A stretch of 64,000 nucleotides of DNA from Sclerotiophoma versabilis (lineage: Eukaryota; Ascomycota; Dothideomycetes; Pleosporales; Didymellaceae), in the NCBI GenBank assembly GCA_012274445.1, contig JAAROD010000029.1, positions 434,001 to 498,000 of the forward strand, written 5' to 3'. The notes under the pieces are model-generated. The model did no database searches, was not told where the DNA came from, and saw only the letters and a program-made list of their open reading frames with translations. Positions 62,906 to 64,000 of this stretch are shown piece after piece (position 1 is the stretch's first letter; the number at the start of each line of letters is the position of its first letter). The translations under genes and the position numbers were made by a program.

Positions 62906-64000
62906 TCAAACCGGACTTGCTTGTCCTTCAACGCAGGTCTTGCCCGCCGTACTACATCTCAGATGCAGGTTATCTGAGCTGTCGCCCACCCATATTCCGT
63001 AGTCACCCTTGACTGCAGGAATCAGCCAGTTCTGGGAGACAGTATCCCATACGCTCAGGTCTTTCCTTGTTACTCGCAGATTGAGTGTTTGGGTTGCACC
63101 AGGCTGCAGTGTGCTTGTTTTCTCGAAGTCGCGCAGCTGAACGACTGGAGTGTCAACCGCAATGGCCTGCGGAAACTGAACATACAATTGCGCTACAGCC
63201 TTGCCAGCTCTAGTTCCTGTATTGGTAACAGTAACTGATAGGTCGAACGCGATGTCGAATAGTGCCGGATTGCCTCCCTAGGTGCGGTCAGCGTTTGTCG
63301 CACATGCACTTCATGCATAAACATTCTTACCTGTGCGCCACCCGCTGCAGGTCCCGGTTTCTGCACGTTGGAATAGCCTGCAGGGTATGGATACGTCTTC
63401 GTAGAGTTAGCCGCCTTTGCGGCGTCATCGGCATCCTTCTTTTCGAGCCATGAGTAGAGGTACCGCCATATACGGTTGAAGTTCTCTGGCCAATAGGCCT
63501 CTGATGCAGGTGGAATTGCACTCGAGTATGTGGGGGTTGCGCCCTTCACTGGGCGAGGTGGTGGTACAGATGTCAATGGTGTGACCGCCCCGATAGATGC
63601 ATCTGTGAAAGAGAAAGAAGTGTAGCTCAACCCATATCCAAACGCATATCGTGAAGTGACGTTTTCTTTGTGAAAATGCCTGTAGTCGATGTACAGGCCT
63701 TCTGTATGTGTGTCTTGCGGCTGACCGAGCTGGTAACCCACTAGGTTAACGGAAGCCGGGTAATCGTCTTCGGACTTGGGAAGCGTGTATGGAAGATGCC
63801 CTGATGGTGAGACATCACCAAAAAGCACATCCATCAACGACTTGCCAGCCTCTTGTCCTGGCAGATGAGCGAAAAGCACAGCTTTGACTGAAGGCAGATC
63901 ATGCCATGCCTCCATAATGATTGGACCGACCGTGTGTACCACCACAATAACATTCGAGTACTTGGCAGCCACGTTTTGGATCAGTTTGTCGCCATTATGC
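62906..64000 (-). CDS. GH3 beta-glucosidase, C-terminal part (gene runs off the right edge)
   Basis: Two exons visible: >64000-63331 and 63277-62906, phase 0, ending in TGA; the 5' part lies beyond the window. The fragment covers the end of the (alpha/beta)6 domain and the fibronectin-III-like domain: YSNVIVVVHTVGPIIMEAW, AHLPGQEAGKSLMDVLFGDV, SPSGHLPYTLPKSEDDYP, SRYAFGYGLSYTSFSFTD, then AGKAVAQLYVQFPQAIA, LRDFEKTSTLQPGATQTLNL and GDYGIWVGDSSDNLHLRC. These are standard for fungal GH3 beta-glucosidases. The insert between YTSFSFTD and the FnIII part (SEAYWPENFNRIWRYLYSWL) is typical of the subgroup with a long linker helix. The catalytic nucleophile region is outside the window, so activity and signal peptide cannot be judged. 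Confidence 0.92.

Overview
The window is a gene-dense piece of a filamentous ascomycete (Pezizomycotina) nuclear genome. The evidence is many short GT-AG introns (about 43-120 nt) with CTAAC-like branch points, no operons, and a fungal gene set: a PTH11/rhodopsin-like receptor, WSC-domain wall protein, GH3 beta-glucosidase, RacA-type GTPase and allosteric ATP sulfurylase. A dothideomycete fits best by general resemblance, but that is inference; no rRNA or marker gene settles it. I rebuilt gene models by hand by joining open frames across splice sites that keep phase; totals are given with each gene.

Layout, 1-16 kb: a gene-free start, then the sulfate-assimilation pair MET3 and MET16 in tandem (-), a UFL1-like gene (-), mitochondrial uS14m and an Arb2-domain gene (+), a four-TM protein (-), an OXNAD1-like reductase (-) head to head with a monoglyceride-lipase-like hydrolase (+). 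16-28 kb: an Mmt-type metal transporter (+), xylulokinase (+) converging on a pfkB sugar kinase (-), then an RNF10/Mag2-type RING E3 (-) head to head with a USP10/Ubp3-type deubiquitinase (+). 28-36 kb: dienelactone hydrolase (+), a gene-poor 1.8 kb stretch with decayed coding sequence, VMA22 (-)/SHY1 (+) head to head, CENP-T (-)/CMS1 (+) head to head.

36-49 kb: RAC1 (+), MIX17/CHCHD2 (+), a rhodopsin-like membrane protein (-), an amino acid/choline permease (-), an intronless protein kinase (-), a SPOUT1-type methyltransferase (-), a small SelK-like membrane protein (+) and a decayed F-box-like gene. 49-64 kb: a KHA1-type K+/H+ antiporter (+), a J-domain protein (-), eIF4E (-), squalene synthase ERG9 (-), a WSC-domain protein with a tandem-repeat linker (-), and the 3' part of a GH3 beta-glucosidase running off the right edge (-).

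Most of this is ordinary housekeeping chromosome. The points I would look at again are: the head-to-head RNF10-type E3 and USP10-type deubiquitinase, which in other eukaryotes act in opposition on the same 40S ribosomal proteins; the UFL1-like gene in a lineage thought largely to have lost UFM1; a 150-bp array of about eight copies of a TACTAAC+CAG motif just upstream of the WSC gene's first resolvable exon; the SelK-like small protein; and the decayed coding sequence at 29.5-30.9 kb and 48.3-49.0 kb.
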